A stretch of DNA of 64,000 nucleotides from Paracoccus sigandri (GCF_003709565.1 NZ_QNRC01000009.1:1-64000), one strand, 5' to 3'; shown: positions 17,090 through 25,925, counted from the first letter of the stretch. Program-made: numbers and translations. Notes: a model not told the origin generated them from the letters alone.

Positions 17090-17746
17090 GTGCAAACCGA
17101 CTGGTCCGTCGTGCTGACCTTCCTGCCCCAGCTTCTGGCCGGGGCGAAGGTCACGCTCCAGATTACCCTTTTCGGCCTTGTCGGCGGCACGCTGCTTGGC
17201 GTTCTGGCCGGGCTGATGCGCGCCTATGGCGGGCCGATCCTGAACGCGATCGCCTTCGCCTATGTCGAGCTGATCCGCGGCACGCCGATCGTCGTGCAGG
17301 TGATGTTCCTCTATTTCGCGCTGCCGGTGCTGGCGGGGGTGCGGGTCGACCCGATGTCGGCGGCGATCCTGGCCATCGTCGTCAATGCCGGCGCCTATAT
17401 CGCCGAAATCGTGCGCGGCGCCTTCCTGTCGATCTCGCGCGGGCTGACCGAGGCGGGGCTGGCCATCGGCCTGCCGCATTGGAAGGTGCTGCTCTACATC
17501 GTCGGGCCGCTGGCCTTCCGCCGCCTGATCCCGCCGCTTGGCAATCAGTTCATCGTCAGCCTCAAGGACACCTCGCTGTTCATCGTGATCGGCGTGGGCG
17601 AGCTGACGCGGACCGGGCAAGAGATCATGGCCGCCAACTTCCGCGCCGTCGAGATCTGGACCGCGGTGGCGGTGTTCTACCTGCTGATGACCGGCAGCCT
17701 GACGCTTCTGCTGCGGATGGTGGAAAAACGCATGAGGATCCTGTGA
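17090..17746 (+). CDS. Amino-acid ABC transporter permease (GlnP-like)
   Basis: Inner-membrane HisM/GlnP-type permease, 218 residues. GTG 17090 is chosen because GGAGG lies 6 bases upstream; an upstream ATG at 17042 would add an atypical polar leader. Features are LAGAKVTLQITLFGL (first membrane segment), YVELIRGTPIVVQVMF and EIVRGAFLSISRGLTEAGLAIGL, the EAA loop that docks on the ATPase, at residues ~105-130. Only one permease is present, so it probably works as a homodimer. The last codons overlap the ATPase start (GTGA). Confidence 0.93.
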   Translation: MQTDWSVVLTFLPQLLAGAKVTLQITLFGLVGGTLLGVLAGLMRAYGGPILNAIAFAYVELIRGTPIVVQVMFLYFALPVLAGVRVDPMSAAILAIVVNAGAYIAEIVRGAFLSISRGLTEAGLAIGLPHWKVLLYIVGPLAFRRLIPPLGNQFIVSLKDTSLFIVIGVGELTRTGQEIMAANFRAVEIWTAVAVFYLLMTGSLTLLLRMVEKRMRIL

Positions 17747-18471
17747 GCATCATCGAATTCCGCCAGACCTCGAAGCATTTCGGCGATCTGAAGGTGCTGG
17801 ACCAGGTCGACCTGTCCATCGACGCGGGTCAGGTCGTGGTGCTGATCGGCCCCTCGGGTTCCGGCAAGTCCACGCTGCTGCGCTGCATCAACGGGCTGGA
17901 GCAGATCACCGGCGGCGACCTGGTCGTGGACGGGATCTCGGTCCGCGAGGGGCGTCGCCGGCTGCAGCAGATCCGGCAGGAGGCCGGGATGGTCTTCCAG
18001 CAGTTCAACCTGTTCCCGCAGATGACCGCGCTGGAAAATGTCGCCTTCGGACCGCGCAAGGTCCGCGGCACCCCCGCCGCCGAGGCGCGGGCGCAGGCGC
18101 TGGCCCTGCTGGAGAAGGTCGGCCTGAAGGATCGCGCGAGCCACTACCCGTCCGAGCTGTCGGGCGGCCAGCAGCAGCGCGTCGCCATTGCCCGCGCGCT
18201 GGCGATCCGGCCCAAGGTGATGCTGTTCGACGAGCCGACCTCGGCGCTGGATCCCGAGTTGAAGCAGGAGGTGCTGTCGGTCATGCGGCAACTGGCGCAG
18301 GAAGGCATGACCATGGTCGTCGTCACCCACGAGATGGCCTTCGCGCGGCAGGTCGGCACGCGGCTGATCTTCATGGAGAACGGCAAGATCTCGGTCGATG
18401 GCGACCCGCGCGAGATGATCGGCAATCCCCCCAGCGGGCGGCTCAGGGACTTCCTGCAACATGTTGAATAA
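17743..18471 (+). CDS. Amino-acid ABC transporter ATP-binding protein (GlnQ-like)
   Basis: 242 residues from GTG 17743, which overlaps the permease stop. Motifs in order: Walker A GPSGSGKST (~36-44), Q-loop at FQQFNLFPQMTALENV, signature LSGGQQQRVAIARAL, Walker B LFDEPTSALDPEL, and switch histidine in VVVTHEMAFARQV. It is a minimal GlnQ/HisP-type subunit without a regulatory tail. The 3' end overlaps the next gene by 11 bases, tying the C45 enzyme into the same transcript. Confidence 0.95.
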   Translation: MSIIEFRQTSKHFGDLKVLDQVDLSIDAGQVVVLIGPSGSGKSTLLRCINGLEQITGGDLVVDGISVREGRRRLQQIRQEAGMVFQQFNLFPQMTALENVAFGPRKVRGTPAAEARAQALALLEKVGLKDRASHYPSELSGGQQQRVAIARALAIRPKVMLFDEPTSALDPELKQEVLSVMRQLAQEGMTMVVVTHEMAFARQVGTRLIFMENGKISVDGDPREMIGNPPSGRLRDFLQHVE

Positions 18472-19486
18472 ACGCAGCGATCTTGGCTGGATCCCGATCC
18501 GCGGCGATGCGCGCGCGCGCGGTGTCGCCCTGGGCCGCGCCGGGCGCGATGCGGTGCATCGCGACCTGCTGTCCTGCGACTACTGGCGGCGCGTCACCGA
18601 CCCGGCCCTCGCCCCGCGCGTCGCCGCGATGGCCCGGCTGACCGGGCGGCATTTCCCGCAGGTCCTGGCCGAGATCGAGGGGCTGGCCGAGGGGCTGGGC
18701 CTGCCCTTTGCCCCGGTCATGGCCTGGAACTGCCGGGGCGACCTGCTGGCCTCGGTTCCCGATGGCTGCACCACGGTGATGCTGCCGGGCCGCCAGCCGG
18801 TCATCGCCCATAACGAGGACGGCCTGCCCTTCTTCCGCGGCGATTGCTTCATCGCCGATGTCGCCGCCGAGGACGCGCCGGGTTTCCGCGCCTTCTGCTA
18901 TCCCGGCTCGATCCCCGGCCATACGCTGGCCTTCACGGATGCCGGGCTGGTGCAGGCGGTCAACAATATCCGCCTGCGCGGCGCGGCGCCGGGCCTGCCG
19001 CGCATGGTGCTGGGACGGGCGGTGCTGGGCATGGCATCGGCGGACCAGGCGGTGGCGCTGCTGCGGGCGCATCCGGCGGCCGGCGGTTTCCACTTCACGC
19101 TTTGCGACCAGGGCGAGCGCCGGCTGCTGTCGGTGGAATTCGGCAATGGCCGGGTCTCGGTGCGGGAAATCGCCGCACCCGCGCTGCACGCCAACCACGC
19201 CCTGCACCTGGCGGCGAAGGGGCAGATCGTCACCCGCTCATCCGCCGACCGGCAGGCGCGGGGCGAGGCATTGCTGGCGAAGGGCGCCGATCCGCTGACG
19301 CTGCTGCGCGACACCGGCGGGGACGGGCTGCCGATCCGCCGGGACGCGCCGGACGATCCCGATCACGAAAACACCCTTGCCACAGCGCTGTTCCGGGTTG
19401 CAGAAAACGGTATCGAATGGAGCATCCATGACCGCAGCACCGGAGCCCCGGCCTATCGCGGCCTCACCGCCCGCGACACTGTCTGA
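18461..19486 (+). CDS. C45 family autoproteolytic acyltransferase/hydrolase
   Basis: 341 residues, related to fungal isopenicillin-N acyltransferase. C45 proteins are N-terminal-nucleophile enzymes made as a precursor that cuts itself before a cysteine. Here DGCTTV places the nucleophile at Cys103, after an N-terminal region of matching length. PVIAHNEDGLPF and, further on, NHALHL and DHENTLATAL are further family-like segments. No signal peptide is seen, so it acts in the cytoplasm. Being translationally linked to an amino-acid ABC transporter, it probably processes the imported compound, for example by hydrolysing an N-acyl amino acid. The substrate is unproven. Confidence 0.85.
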   Translation: MLNKRSDLGWIPIRGDARARGVALGRAGRDAVHRDLLSCDYWRRVTDPALAPRVAAMARLTGRHFPQVLAEIEGLAEGLGLPFAPVMAWNCRGDLLASVPDGCTTVMLPGRQPVIAHNEDGLPFFRGDCFIADVAAEDAPGFRAFCYPGSIPGHTLAFTDAGLVQAVNNIRLRGAAPGLPRMVLGRAVLGMASADQAVALLRAHPAAGGFHFTLCDQGERRLLSVEFGNGRVSVREIAAPALHANHALHLAAKGQIVTRSSADRQARGEALLAKGADPLTLLRDTGGDGLPIRRDAPDDPDHENTLATALFRVAENGIEWSIHDRSTGAPAYRGLTARDTV

Positions 19487-20354
19487 ACTGCGCGACCTCG
19501 CCGTGGCGATCTCGCGCGGCGAGGCGCAGGTGACGCTTGGCGCCAAGACCCATTCGGCGCTTGGCCGGATCCTCGATCTGACCGGCAATCCGGCGCTTCT
19601 GTCGATCACCACGCTGGCCGAGGTGCTGGGCGTCCATCCCTCGACCCTGACGCGGCTGGCGACGGCGCTCGGCTATTCCGGCTTTCCCGCCCTGCAGAAG
19701 GTGCTGCTGTCGGCCTCGATGGCCGCGCCGGGCGAGTTCTACTCGCGCCAGGCCCGCGCGGCCCTGGAAACGGGCAGCTCTTCCCGCGCGCAGGCGGCAC
19801 GGCTTTGCAGGGAAAATCAGGCGAATATCGACCGTTTCCTCGACGGTTTCGAGGAACGGTCCTTCGAGGCGGCGGTCGAGATGATCATGTCGGCGCCGCG
19901 GGTGGCCGTCTACGGGATCCGCCAGTTCCATGCCGTCGCCAGCTTCCTGGTCTACGGGCTGCGGATGATCCGCTCGGACGTGTCGCTGATCGATTCGAAC
20001 AGTCTTGGCGTGGCGGAAAGCCTGTCGATGATGGGGGATGGCGATGTGCTGGTCTCGGCCAGCTGCGCGCCCTATTCGCGGCAGGTGGTCGATGTCGCCG
20101 CCGCCGCGCGCCGCAACGGCCTGTCGACCGTGGCGATCACCGACCGGGCCAGCTCGCCCCTGGTCGATTCATCCTGCGCGGCGATCCTCTGCCCGCATGA
20201 CTCCAGCTTCCTGTCGAACAGCATCGGCGCCTTCATGGTCGCGACCGAATGCCTGATCAATGCCTGCGCCGCCGCCCGCCCCGAGGCCGCCCGTCGCGCC
20301 CTGCGCGAACGCGACCGCATGATCGCCGAGATGGGGGTCGAACGGGACGGCTAG
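19428..20354 (+). CDS. MurR/RpiR family transcriptional regulator
   Basis: 308 residues from ATG 19428 (TGGAG upstream), overlapping the C45 gene by 59 bases. An N-terminal HTH of the RpiR type covers about 20-100 (LSITTLAEVLGVHPSTLTRLATALGYSGF). It is followed by a SIS sugar-isomerase-fold effector domain at ~130-260 (PRVAVYGIRQFHAVASFL, GDVLVSASCAPYSRQVVDVA). SIS domains usually bind phosphosugars, but RpiR proteins beside amino-acid transporters also occur. It most likely controls its own operon, perhaps through the inverted repeat at 16227-16244. Confidence 0.92.
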   Translation: MTAAPEPRPIAASPPATLSELRDLAVAISRGEAQVTLGAKTHSALGRILDLTGNPALLSITTLAEVLGVHPSTLTRLATALGYSGFPALQKVLLSASMAAPGEFYSRQARAALETGSSSRAQAARLCRENQANIDRFLDGFEERSFEAAVEMIMSAPRVAVYGIRQFHAVASFLVYGLRMIRSDVSLIDSNSLGVAESLSMMGDGDVLVSASCAPYSRQVVDVAAAARRNGLSTVAITDRASSPLVDSSCAAILCPHDSSFLSNSIGAFMVATECLINACAAARPEAARRALRERDRMIAEMGVERDG

Positions 20355-20518
20355 AGCATCCCGTCATGCGCCCGAACGGCGTTGCAGGAGGCTCGGTCGC
20401 CCTGCTGGCAGGCGGCGCGCAGCTCTCCGATGGACCTGGGCCCCGAACTGGTGGTCGTGGTCCCCGAGGACGCACAGGCGGCAAGAACGAGCGTGCAGGC
20501 AATGAGGATATGTCGCAT
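20351..20518 (-). CDS. Small lipoprotein
   Basis: A 55-residue protein read from ATG 20518 (an adjacent in-frame ATG at 20521 would add one Met). A type II signal sequence is clear: MRHILIACTLVLAAC with the lipobox LAAC, followed by a Ser/Thr-rich stretch (ASSGTTTTSSG) and a short acidic/basic tail with two cysteines (AACQQGDRASC). This is the architecture of entericidin-like or other small outer-membrane lipoproteins. The stop overlaps the end of the RpiR gene, which is convergent. No family name can be given. Confidence 0.7.
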   Translation of the reverse strand: MRHILIACTLVLAACASSGTTTTSSGPRSIGELRAACQQGDRASCNAVRAHDGML

Positions 20519-20552
20519 CATGTCCTATCGTCCCTTGAACGTTTCGCGAGAG

Positions 20553-21170
20553 TCAAGCCACAGCCTTCTCTGCGGCGCGGCATGAGGCCGTGCCGCAGGA
20601 AGCGCGGGCGGTCAGGTCAGCCACATGACGCCGCCGATCAGGGCGGTCAGGGCGACGATCAGGATCAGCCAGTGCAGCAGCGTGGTTTTCAGGCTTTGCT
20701 GCGGTTGCGGCTGCGGTGTCGGCTGGGATTGCCGCTTGTCGGGATCTTTCATCCGTCGTCTCGTGCGTTTGCTTGGTCGGAAGCGCCCGCGGACCGGCCG
20801 GGGCGCGCGCGATTGCCGGGCCGGCCGGGACCGATGGCGGCCCACGCGGATGCGCGGCCGGCACGGCGTGACGGATGGCCGGGCGCGCATGGCGCGACGG
20901 CAGCAGCGCGATCCGGGGCGGCCGGTCCCGAAAATCGCCGGTCGCGGGAACCAGGGCCGGCCCGTCCTGGGGATGGGCGGCGGGCTTGGCCGGTGTCGGA
21001 TTGCGAAGCGAGATCAAGCCGTTATCGGCCTTGGCCCGGATCGCCTCTTCCGCGGGACCCCAATCCCCCGGCAGCCTCGGGACCGCGCCCAGGGCAAGGC
21101 CAAGCGCCAGCAGCAGGACCAGGACGGCCCTGCCCGCGGCAAGGGGGTGATCGCTGCGCTGGCGCCTCAC
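20553..21170 (-). CDS. Hypothetical exported Pro/Ala-rich protein (doubtful at its 3' end)
   Basis: An open frame of 205 residues from GTG 21170, 31 bases after the AGE-epimerase gene on the same strand. The start looks real: a membrane or signal segment (AVLVLLLALGLALGAVP), then WGPAEEAIRAKADNGLISL, then a Pro/Ala/Arg-rich region without family features. The last ~70 residues overlap, in another frame, the small membrane protein at 20612-20752, and both cannot be coding throughout. Either the gene ends earlier through a frameshift or one of the two frames is not used. Confidence 0.35.
   Translation of the reverse strand: MRRQRSDHPLAAGRAVLVLLLALGLALGAVPRLPGDWGPAEEAIRAKADNGLISLRNPTPAKPAAHPQDGPALVPATGDFRDRPPRIALLPSRHARPAIRHAVPAAHPRGPPSVPAGPAIARAPAGPRALPTKQTHETTDERSRQAAIPADTAAATAAKPENHAAALADPDRRPDRPDRRRHVADLTARASCGTASCRAAEKAVA
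20612..20752 (-). CDS. Small single-span membrane protein
   Basis: 46 residues: a charged and Pro/Gln-rich N-terminus (MKDPDKRQSQPTPQPQPQQ) followed by one transmembrane helix (LLHWLILIVALTALIGGVMW) and an immediate stop. The clean cytosolic-tail/helix architecture speaks for a real gene, but the ribosome-binding site is weak (GACGACGG) and no homologous family was recognised. It lies in another frame within the larger open frame that begins at 21170. Confidence 0.45.
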   Translation of the reverse strand: MKDPDKRQSQPTPQPQPQQSLKTTLLHWLILIVALTALIGGVMWLT

Positions 21171-21201
21171 GGCATGGGTCCCGCTCTATGTCCCGAGGCC
21201 G

Positions 21202-22491
21202 TCAGTTTGGCGTTTCGCGGGCCGATTTCAACTGTGGATCGAACAGGTCGGGCAATCCGCTGGCGCGCATGGCCCGCAACTCGTCCGCCGCGCCCGACAG
21301 GCCGGGCAGCAGCGGCAGCAGCGCGGCCTGGATCGAATGGTAGATATCCGGCTTGCCGGCGAACTGGCGGCCCAAGGGCCGGTCGTCCTCGTCGATCTCG
21401 GGGATCCAGCCGCCATGCCGGGCATCGATGAACAGCCTCTCGGCGGCCTGCCAGAACATCAGATAGTCGCCGGCCACGTCCTCTCCGGCCTTCAGCAGCG
21501 CCGCAGAGGCGCCGATCGCCTCGGTGACGGGCCACCAATAGCGGTCGCGGCGCAGGGGCTGGCCGTCCAGATCGACCGTATAGAGGATCCCGCCCCGCGC
21601 CTTGTCCCAGCCGTCCGCCAGCGCCCGCTGGTAAAGCCGCCCGGCCCAGTCGGGCAGGGTCGCGTCGCGACGGCCGTCCAGGTCCCAGGCCTGCAGCAGC
21701 AGGCGGGCAAGCTCGAAGGAATGGCCGGGGGTGGTGCCGCGCGGGCGGAACATCGGATTGCCCTCATAGGCGGGGTCGATCCGCCAGCCCTCGGTGTAAT
21801 GTTCGGGCAGCCGCCAGTCATGGGCGGCGCCGATCCGGCCGATGAAGAAGTCGAAGATGCCGCGCGCCCGGCGCAGGAAGGCCTGGTCGCCGGTCGCCTC
21901 GGCGGCGGCCAGCAGCGCCTCGGACATGTGCATGTTCGCATTCATGCCGCGATAGTCCGAGATCCTGCGCCAGTCGCGGGCATATTCCTCGGTCATGCGG
22001 GCGTTGTCGTGGTCCCAGAAACGCGCCTCGATCACCTCGCAGATATCGGCCAGCAGCCGGTCGGCATCGGGATGGCCCGCCTGTTTCGCGCTGGCCGCCG
22101 CCAGCAGGACGAAGGCATGGCCATAGGCCAGCTTCTGCCCGTCCGCGACCATGCCCCCCGGCGCGAAGGACCACATATAGCCGCCATGCGTGCGGTCGCG
22201 ATGCAGTTCCCACAGCGCGCGCATCCCGTGATCGACCATGCGGTCGGCCCCCCTGATCCCCAGCAGATGGGCAAGGGCGAAGGAATGGACCATGCGGGTC
22301 GTGGCATGCAGTTCGCGCGGCGCGCCGGGGATCGGGGCGCCGGTAACGTCCTGCGCGTGAAAGCCGCCGGCGGGATCAAGGCTCTCGCCGAAGAAGCGGA
22401 ACTGCCGGGCGGCGTCCTGCAGAAGATAGCGCCGATGGGCCTCGGTCCCCCACCAGGGTCCGCTTGTCGGCACTTGTTCGGGTCGGGTCAT
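21202..22491 (-). CDS. AGE family sugar epimerase/isomerase (mannose isomerase-like)
   Basis: 429 residues forming the (alpha/alpha)6 barrel of the N-acylglucosamine 2-epimerase family. Visible active-site segments include RELHATTRMVHSFALAHLLG (~60-80, Arg and His), TTPGHSFELARLLLQAW (~235-250) and DARHGGWIPEIDEDDRPLG near residue 365. Bacterial members interconvert aldoses and ketoses such as mannose/fructose, or sulfoquinovose. The start overlaps the LacI-type regulator stop (ATGA), so regulator and enzyme are one unit, divergent from a sugar ABC transporter. The likely role is to bring the imported hexose into central metabolism. Confidence 0.88.
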   Translation of the reverse strand: MTRPEQVPTSGPWWGTEAHRRYLLQDAARQFRFFGESLDPAGGFHAQDVTGAPIPGAPRELHATTRMVHSFALAHLLGIRGADRMVDHGMRALWELHRDRTHGGYMWSFAPGGMVADGQKLAYGHAFVLLAAASAKQAGHPDADRLLADICEVIEARFWDHDNARMTEEYARDWRRISDYRGMNANMHMSEALLAAAEATGDQAFLRRARGIFDFFIGRIGAAHDWRLPEHYTEGWRIDPAYEGNPMFRPRGTTPGHSFELARLLLQAWDLDGRRDATLPDWAGRLYQRALADGWDKARGGILYTVDLDGQPLRRDRYWWPVTEAIGASAALLKAGEDVAGDYLMFWQAAERLFIDARHGGWIPEIDEDDRPLGRQFAGKPDIYHSIQAALLPLLPGLSGAADELRAMRASGLPDLFDPQLKSARETPN

Positions 22492-23513
22492 CGTTCTGCC
22501 TCGCTGATGGGATATTCGCCGGCGACAAGCGGCGGCGCGGATTGCAGATGCCGAAGCTGGTCGGGCGGTTCGCCGGCGATGGCGCGCAGAAGCATTCGGC
22601 CCATCAGCTCGCCTGCCTCGGTCAGGTCCTCGAAGATGCTGTCGAAACGCGGCCGGATGATGTCGGCCATGCCCGAGGTGTGCTTCATCACCAGGTGGCA
22701 GTCCCCTGCCCGGCCGGAATCGGCGCAGGCCGCATGGACGGCCATGGCGCTGACCTCGCCGGGGCAGACGAAGCCGTCGGGCAGCGCGTCGCGGGCGATC
22801 AGGTCCAGGACATGGGCGCGCAGGGCCTGCGGCGGGTCGTCCAGCGTCACGCCCGACAGGACCTGCCCCTCGATCCCGGCCTCGCCGCAGGCGCGCAGGA
22901 AACCCATGCGCAGATGCTGGGCGAAGGTCATGCCCTCGGGCGCGGGGATCAGGCAGGGGCGCCGCGCGCCGCGGGCGATCAGCCGCGCGGCGGCCGCATG
23001 GGCGAAGCCGAAATTGTCGAAATCGACGAAGGGATGCGGCGTCGCAAGCTCGGTCCGGCCGTGGCTGATGAAGGGGAAGCCGTGTTCCAGCATCATCCGC
23101 ACCCGCAGGTCGTCGGGCCGGGTGCGCGAGATGATCAGCCCGTCGGCCAGCCGGTTGCGCAGCACGTTCTCGATCGGCTCGGCCGGCGGGCGGTCGGCAT
23201 AGTTGGGCATCACCACCAGGTGATAGGGCGTGCCCCGCAAGGCCCGCGTAAGCCCGCGGATCATCGAGGAGCCGTAGCCCAGGATCTCCTCGTGCGGGTT
23301 CAGCAGGAAGGCGATGACATTGGTGCGCCCGGTGCGCAGCCGCTGCGCGGCGCGGTCGGGGGAATAGCCGATCTGGCGGGCGATCTCCTGCACCCGGCTG
23401 CGGGTCTCGGGCGCGATTCGCGGGTCGTCGGACAGCGCGCGCGACACCGTCGTCACCGCCAGCCCCGCCATCGAGGCGACCGTGCGCAGCGTCGGCCTGT
23501 CGCGTTTGACCAT
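22488..23513 (-). CDS. LacI family transcriptional regulator
   Basis: 341 residues from ATG 23513 (GGGGGAAAC upstream). The N-terminal HTH is typical: TLRTVASMAGLAVTTVSRALSDDPRIAPETR (residues ~9-40), then the hinge helix SPDRAAQRLRTGRT, and a periplasmic-binding-protein-like sugar domain to the end. It is transcribed away from the sugar ABC transporter and together with the AGE-family isomerase. The near-palindrome at 23672-23689 in the divergent region is its probable operator; a weaker similar site sits at 23541-23559 nearer its own start. Confidence 0.93.
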   Translation of the reverse strand: MVKRDRPTLRTVASMAGLAVTTVSRALSDDPRIAPETRSRVQEIARQIGYSPDRAAQRLRTGRTNVIAFLLNPHEEILGYGSSMIRGLTRALRGTPYHLVVMPNYADRPPAEPIENVLRNRLADGLIISRTRPDDLRVRMMLEHGFPFISHGRTELATPHPFVDFDNFGFAHAAAARLIARGARRPCLIPAPEGMTFAQHLRMGFLRACGEAGIEGQVLSGVTLDDPPQALRAHVLDLIARDALPDGFVCPGEVSAMAVHAACADSGRAGDCHLVMKHTSGMADIIRPRFDSIFEDLTEAGELMGRMLLRAIAGEPPDQLRHLQSAPPLVAGEYPISEAER

Positions 23514-23657
23514 GTTTCCCCCTCCGATGCGATTCGCGCGATTATGCAACGATTTAAACGGCATCCTGCCGCCGCATCCTGCCCCAGCGTCATTCTTGAT
23601 ACATTTAATACCCTGAATTTCAACAATCAAATATTCTGCCGCCCTCCACAAGCGGGC

Positions 23658-23689
23658 TTGACAGGCGGTCGATTTAAAACGTTATAAAT
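23658..23689 (+). promoter_or_regulatory. Sigma-70 promoter with overlapping LacI-type operator
   Basis: TTGACA at 23658-23663 is followed, after 18 bases, by TTATAA at 23682-23687. ATTTAAAACGTTATAAAT at 23672-23689 is an 18-base palindrome centred on CG with one mismatched pair, the symmetry LacI-family dimers recognise. It covers the -10 element, the classic geometry for repression. It drives the sugar ABC transporter genes, whose first ATG is 39 bases downstream. Confidence 0.75.
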
Positions 23690-23727
23690 GTGGCGCCGGT
23701 GTGGAGGCCGGCACAGGGAGACTGAAA

Positions 23728-24975
23728 ATGCGTAAAATCTTGCTGGCCGGCACGGCCATTTCCCTCCTGGCAAGCGCCGGAGCCTTCGCCGAGGAAAGCG
23801 TCGAGGTGCTGCACTGGTGGACCGCCGGCGGCGAGGCGGCGGCGCTGAACGTGCTGAAGGACGATCTGGCGTCGAAGGACGTCGCCTGGCGCGACATGCC
23901 GGTCGCCGGCGGCTCGGGCGTGCAGGCGATGACCGCGCTTCGGGCGCGGGTGACGGCGGGCGATCCGCCGACCGCCGTGCAGATGCTGGGCTTCGACATC
24001 CGCGACTGGGCCGAGATGGGCGTGCTGGGCAACCTGGACGACCTGGCCGCCGAACAGGGCTGGGCCGAGGTGATCCCCGAGGCGATCCAGGCCTTCTCGA
24101 AATATGACGACCAGTGGATCGCGGCGCCGGTCAACGTCCATTCGACCAACTGGCTGTGGATCAACAAGGCGGCGCTGGACGCCGCGGGCGGCGAGACGCC
24201 CGAGGACATGGACGGGCTGTTCGCCATGCTGGACGCCTTCCAGGAACAGGGCATCACGCCGCTGGCCCATGGCGGGCAGCCCTGGCAGGACGGCACGCTG
24301 TGGGAATCGGTCGTGCTGTCGCGGGGCGGCATGGATTTCTACCGCCAGGCCGTGCTGGAGGCCGATGCAGAGGCGCTTGGCGGCGACACCATGCGGCAGG
24401 TCTTCGACGACATGACGAAGCTACGCAGCTATTTCGACGGCAGCTTCTCGGGGCGCGACTGGAACCTCGCCTCGGCCATGGTGATCGAGGGCCAGGCCGG
24501 CGCGCAGCAGATGGGCGACTGGGCCAAGGGCGAATTCCTGCGCGCCGAACAGGTGCCGGGCGAGGATTTCGTCTGCATCCGCTTCCCCGGCACGCAGGGC
24601 TCGATCCTGTTCAACTCGGACCAGTTCGTGATGTTCGACCTGGGCGACGAGGAAAAGCGCAGCGCGCAGCTGAAGATGGCCGCGGCGGTGATGGACCCGT
24701 CCTTCCAGATCGCCTTCAACACCGTCAAGGGCTCGGTTCCCGCGCGCACCGACGTGCCGGATGCCGATTTCGACGATTGCGGCAAGAAGGGCATGGCCGA
24801 CCTGGCCGAGGCGGCCGAGGCCGGCACGCTGGCGGGCTCGCTGGCCCATGGCCACGGCCAGCCCTCGTCGGTCAAGGAAGCGGTCTTCGACGTCGTGACC
24901 CAGCACCTGAACGGCCAGATCTCGACCGATGAGGCGCTGACCCGCCTGCCGCAGGCCGTGGCTGCGGCGCAGTAA
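23728..24975 (+). CDS. Sugar ABC transporter substrate-binding protein (glucose/mannose type)
   Basis: Family 1 extracellular solute-binding protein of 415 residues. ATG 23728 has GGGAGAC upstream and starts a signal peptide ([21 protein letters not shown], cut before [10 protein letters not shown]). The mature protein shows [33 protein letters not shown] and [13 protein letters not shown], which resemble the GtsA-type glucose/mannose receptors. It heads a four-gene ABC operon under the LacI-type promoter. The linked AGE-family isomerase favours mannose or a related hexose; direct evidence for the ligand is lacking. Confidence 0.92.
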   Translation: MRKILLAGTAISLLASAGAFAEESVEVLHWWTAGGEAAALNVLKDDLASKDVAWRDMPVAGGSGVQAMTALRARVTAGDPPTAVQMLGFDIRDWAEMGVLGNLDDLAAEQGWAEVIPEAIQAFSKYDDQWIAAPVNVHSTNWLWINKAALDAAGGETPEDMDGLFAMLDAFQEQGITPLAHGGQPWQDGTLWESVVLSRGGMDFYRQAVLEADAEALGGDTMRQVFDDMTKLRSYFDGSFSGRDWNLASAMVIEGQAGAQQMGDWAKGEFLRAEQVPGEDFVCIRFPGTQGSILFNSDQFVMFDLGDEEKRSAQLKMAAAVMDPSFQIAFNTVKGSVPARTDVPDADFDDCGKKGMADLAEAAEAGTLAGSLAHGHGQPSSVKEAVFDVVTQHLNGQISTDEALTRLPQAVAAAQ

Positions 24976-25031
24976 CCGACACGCCCGGACCGTCACTGGT
25001 CCGGGCGCCCGCGCATCCCCAAGGAACCCCC

Positions 25032-25925
25032 ATGGCCACGACATCCCCCGGCGCGCTGCGCCGCCTGCAGGACTGGCTGCCGCGTCTGGTTCTGGCGCCC
25101 TCCTTCGCGCTGGTGCTGGTCTTCGTCTATGGCTTCATCGTCTGGACGGCGGTGCTGTCGATGTCCACCTCGCGGATCCTGCCGGTCTACAAATGGGCCG
25201 GCTTCGACGCCTACGAGCGGCTGTTCGCGCAGCCGAACTGGTGGATGGCGCTGAAGAACCTGGCGATCTTCGGCTCGCTCTACATCATCGTCTGCATCGC
25301 GCTGGGGCTGTTCCTGGCGATCCTTTTGGACCAGAGGATCCGCATCGAGGGCGTGCTGCGCCCGATCTATCTCTATCCGATGGCGCTGTCCTTCGTCGTC
25401 ACCGGGACGGCGTGGAAATGGTTCCTCAATCCGGGCATGGGATTTCAGAACACCGTGCGCGGCTGGGGCTGGGAAAGCTTCACCTTCGACTGGCTGGTGC
25501 GGCCCGACATGGCCATCTATACCGTCGCCATCGCCGGGATCTGGCAGGCCTCGGGCTTCGTCATGGCGATGTTCCTGGCCGGCCTGCGCGGCATCGACAG
25601 CGAGATGCTGAAGGCCGCCACCGTCGACGGCGCCTCGACCTTCACCATCTATCGCCGCATCGTCATCCCGCTCTTGCGCCCGGCCTTCCTGTCGGCGGTG
25701 ATCGTGCTGGCGCATATGGCGATCAAGTCCTATGACCTGGTGATCGCGCTGACCGGCGGCGGGCCCGGAAACGCGACCGAGCTGCCCTCGACCTTCATGT
25801 ATTCCTATACCTTCACCCGCAGCCAGATGGCGGTGGGCTCGGCCTCGGCCATGATCATGCTGATGGGCATCGCCGCGATCATGGTCCCCTATCTCTATTC
25901 CGAACTGCGGGAGGAGAAGCGATGA
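25032..25925 (+). CDS. Sugar ABC transporter permease 1
   Basis: MalF-type inner-membrane permease of 297 residues with six membrane spans. AAGGAACCCCC precedes ATG 25032. The EAA loop is seen at GIDSEMLKAATVDGASTFTIYRRIVIPLLRP (residues ~193-223), and PTWKWF-like GTAWKWFLNPGMG lies in the centre. Its stop overlaps the next permease start (ATGA), so the pair forms the heterodimeric channel of the transporter. Expected location: cytoplasmic membrane, contacting the ATPase encoded two genes on. Confidence 0.93.
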   Translation: MATTSPGALRRLQDWLPRLVLAPSFALVLVFVYGFIVWTAVLSMSTSRILPVYKWAGFDAYERLFAQPNWWMALKNLAIFGSLYIIVCIALGLFLAILLDQRIRIEGVLRPIYLYPMALSFVVTGTAWKWFLNPGMGFQNTVRGWGWESFTFDWLVRPDMAIYTVAIAGIWQASGFVMAMFLAGLRGIDSEMLKAATVDGASTFTIYRRIVIPLLRPAFLSAVIVLAHMAIKSYDLVIALTGGGPGNATELPSTFMYSYTFTRSQMAVGSASAMIMLMGIAAIMVPYLYSELREEKR

